From contig JACRKK010000058.1 of assembly GCA_016219795.1 (NCBI GenBank), positions 1 to 6,201 of the forward strand: a DNA stretch of 6,201 nucleotides, in the 5' to 3' direction. The notes beneath the pieces were generated by a model that saw only the letters and a program-made list of their open reading frames with translations, made no database searches and was not told the origin of the DNA. The stretch is from Candidatus Woesearchaeota archaeon (GTDB taxonomy: Archaea; Nanobdellota; Nanobdellia; Woesearchaeales; JACRKL01). Below are positions 5,233 through 6,201 of the stretch, in pieces (within the stretch, counting starts at the first letter, position 1; each line of letters begins with the position of its first letter). The translations under genes and the position numbers were made by a program.

Positions 5233-5905
5233 TGTTGCGTATGACCCTCATTACATTTGTTAATAGGAGTCCGTATGCTGCAAACTCCAGGAAATAACCA
5301 ATGGCATAATAGGTGCCATGATTCAGCGCAAAGATAAAATGAATTTTGCCAAAGAGCAGGAATACAAAAGCGATCAGGGCAAGCAGGGTCTTGTATTGTC
5401 TGCTCTGAAAGTAGTTATCAAGATAATAGATGGTGATATAAAAGAGTAAGAGCGATGAGAGCAGATAGTACATAAAGAGGGTGTTTGAGCTGAAAATAAT
5501 GGCTAGGATGAGTATTGCAAGCAGCAGTGAAAGCACACGCATATTATTTATTTTTAGCGTCATATAAGCAAAGGTGCTAAGGCCTATGATAAACAGCGCG
5601 ATATGCAGATAAATGCCTATGAGACTGGTGTAGTGTATAAACCCAGACGATGAAGTGCCGCCGGAGGCTTCGGTAGTCAGCATTAGCACTAAGTTGACTG
5701 CAGATCGGACAAGGTATGCTGCTGAGATGAAGAGGAATGCAATCCCAAAGAATTTTGATGAGGGCTGGTCAGATATCTTATACACCTTTAAGGCATAGAG
5801 GCCAACCACCAAAGTGATGATAGTAAAGATTATTTCAAAGAGCACATTAAACCCATAAAACCATGAGGGCATGATAATGAAGTGGCCCATGTGCAGAGGT
5901 ATCAT
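5195..5905 (-). CDS. seven-helix integral membrane protein, unknown function
   Basis: A 236-residue protein with seven predicted membrane segments, at about residues 16-38, 51-75, 91-117, 123-139, 141-162, 171-193 and 198-219. A short polar tail (220-236) is rich in charged residues. A Gly/Ser/Thr-rich loop (80-88) separates helices 2 and 3. Histidines sit at or near membrane faces: H91 and H101 (helix 3), H189 in GKIHFIFAL (helix 6) and H196. E24 and E207 are buried charges in helices 1 and 7. It is not a rhodopsin: no Lys sits mid-helix 7. I recall similar proteins beside winged-helix genes in DPANN genomes, from memory only. I chose the ATG at 5905 by TATA spacing; Met6 (5890) and Met12 (5872) remain possible. 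It overlaps the winged-helix gene by 38 bases, suggesting a sensor-regulator pair. Confidence 0.8.
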   Translation of the reverse strand: MIPLHMGHFIIMPSWFYGFNVLFEIIFTIITLVVGLYALKVYKISDQPSSKFFGIAFLFISAAYLVRSAVNLVLMLTTEASGGTSSSGFIHYTSLIGIYLHIALFIIGLSTFAYMTLKINNMRVLSLLLAILILAIIFSSNTLFMYYLLSSLLLFYITIYYLDNYFQSRQYKTLLALIAFVFLLFGKIHFIFALNHGTYYAIGYFLEFAAYGLLLTNVMRVIRNNEQEKRPATDHP

Positions 5906-5928
5906 TTATCATCCCTTGTTGCGCATCC

Positions 5929-5940
5929 TTTTTTAAATTT
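5929..5940 (-). promoter_or_regulatory. TATA-like promoter of the 7-TM / winged-helix operon
   Basis: On the minus strand this reads AAATTTAAAAAA, centred near 5934, about 28-29 bases upstream of the ATG at 5905. The predicted transcript is leaderless or has only a few leader bases. AGGGATGAT (5917-5909) just before the start resembles a ribosome site, but at the predicted initiation point it would not be transcribed. Confidence 0.55.
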
Positions 5941-5975
5941 TGCGTAGGATACATCTTAGTTGTCCTTGTGAACGC

Positions 5976-5983
5976 TTTTAAGA
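5976..5983 (+). promoter_or_regulatory. candidate TATA-like box of the 3'-terminal gene
   Basis: TTTTAAGA is the best TATA-like element before the last gene. Transcription from it is predicted near 6006, which is exactly an in-frame TTG; the ATG at 6024 would then have an 18-base leader. It is weaker than the other boxes in this window. Confidence 0.45.
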
Positions 5984-5990
5984 AAGAGGC

Positions 5991-6019
5991 GCTACCTTGT
6001 TTCCATTGACTCAGGTAGC
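5991..6019. repeat. 7-bp inverted repeat at the predicted transcription start
   Basis: GCTACCT (5991-5997) and AGGTAGC (6013-6019) are perfect reverse complements separated by 15 bases. The pair straddles the predicted start of the downstream gene and includes its best ribosome-site candidate (AGGT). It could be an operator for a dimeric winged-helix protein or a weak leader hairpin, but a repeat this short can also arise by chance. Confidence 0.4.
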
Positions 6020-6023
6020 ATCA

Positions 6024-6201
6024 ATGACAACCTTGAACAAACGCCTTGCACTGAGCCTGCTGGTGATTGCCATAGTATTTTTAGTGGGTTCAGTCTATAT
6101 TAGTGGACAGAATGTTATCACGGCAGATATACATCTCGGCTTTCTGTTCATGGCTGTCTTTTGGATCATCGTTGTGTGGCTTATTGCTTTGCTCCTATTT
6201 C
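6024..6201 (+). CDS. membrane or secreted protein, 5' part only
   Basis: The frame runs open from the ATG at 6024 to the window end (59 codons), so only the N-terminus is visible. A short basic start (MTTLNKR) precedes a hydrophobic segment (about residues 8-25), a polar stretch (SGQNVITAD, about 27-35), and a second hydrophobic segment (about 38-59) still continuing at the edge. This indicates either a signal anchor followed by more membrane helices or a multi-pass membrane protein. AGGT (6013-6016) is a weak ribosome site. An alternative in-frame TTG at 6006 lies at the transcription start predicted from the TATA-like box and would add six residues. No family is recognisable. It is divergent from the 7-TM gene across a 118-bp intergenic region and may share its regulation. 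Confidence 0.65.
   Translation, partial: MTTLNKRLALSLLVIAIVFLVGSVYISGQNVITADIHLGFLFMAVFWIIVVWLIALLLF

Noticed and set aside
5195..5905. Microbial rhodopsin
   Set aside because: Seven helices fit, but helix 7 (about 198-219) has no lysine for retinal attachment and helix 3 lacks the usual carboxylate motif.
5909..5926. Five-codon upstream open frame (ATG to TGA, minus strand) before the 7-TM gene
   Set aside because: The predicted transcription start lies downstream of it, so it would not be transcribed from the recognised promoter.

Overview
The window looks archaeal, most likely from a DPANN lineage such as the Woesearchaeota or Pacearchaeota. Five genes (hicB-like, pta, the first winged-helix gene, the PIG-L gene and the 7-TM gene) start about 26-29 bases downstream of the centre of an AT-rich TATA-like box. 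That is the spacing expected for archaeal leaderless transcripts. Genes inside operons, such as ackA, carry Shine-Dalgarno-like sequences instead. The two small winged-helix regulators are of archaeal type, and the genes are packed with almost no intergenic space. The lineage is an inference from protein character; no rRNA or other marker gene is present.

Layout. Positions 1-530 form an AT-rich segment. It holds a large nested inverted repeat (38-105), a small two-helix membrane protein on the plus strand, and a short HicB-like protein on the minus strand; the two genes overlap tail to tail. Positions 572-2682 hold pta-ackA, a two-gene operon with an ATGA overlap. It encodes phosphate acetyltransferase and acetate kinase, which convert acetyl-CoA to acetate with ATP formation (or run in reverse). 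Positions 2679-3083 hold a winged-helix regulator transcribed towards ackA and overlapping its stop. A 91-bp divergent promoter region separates that regulator from a PIG-L/LmbE deacetylase (3175-3816) and a GT4 glycosyltransferase (3818-4954), separated by one base and presumably one operon. Positions 4957-5905 hold a minus-strand pair: a seven-helix membrane protein of unknown function and, overlapping its 3' end by 38 bases, a small archaeal winged-helix protein. After a 118-bp divergent promoter region, a truncated membrane or secreted protein gene begins at about 6024 and runs off the end.

How the genes fit together. pta-ackA is a standard acetate/ATP module, of interest because most archaea form acetate with ADP-forming acetyl-CoA synthetase. 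The deacetylase-glycosyltransferase pair suggests synthesis of a sugar-containing glycolipid or small conjugate, possibly controlled by the divergent regulator. The 7-TM/winged-helix pair is the best candidate here for an undescribed system: a membrane sensor translationally coupled to a small DNA-binding protein. No CRISPR array, tRNA, rRNA, transposase or origin was recognised, and no gene-free stretch exceeds about 120 bases.
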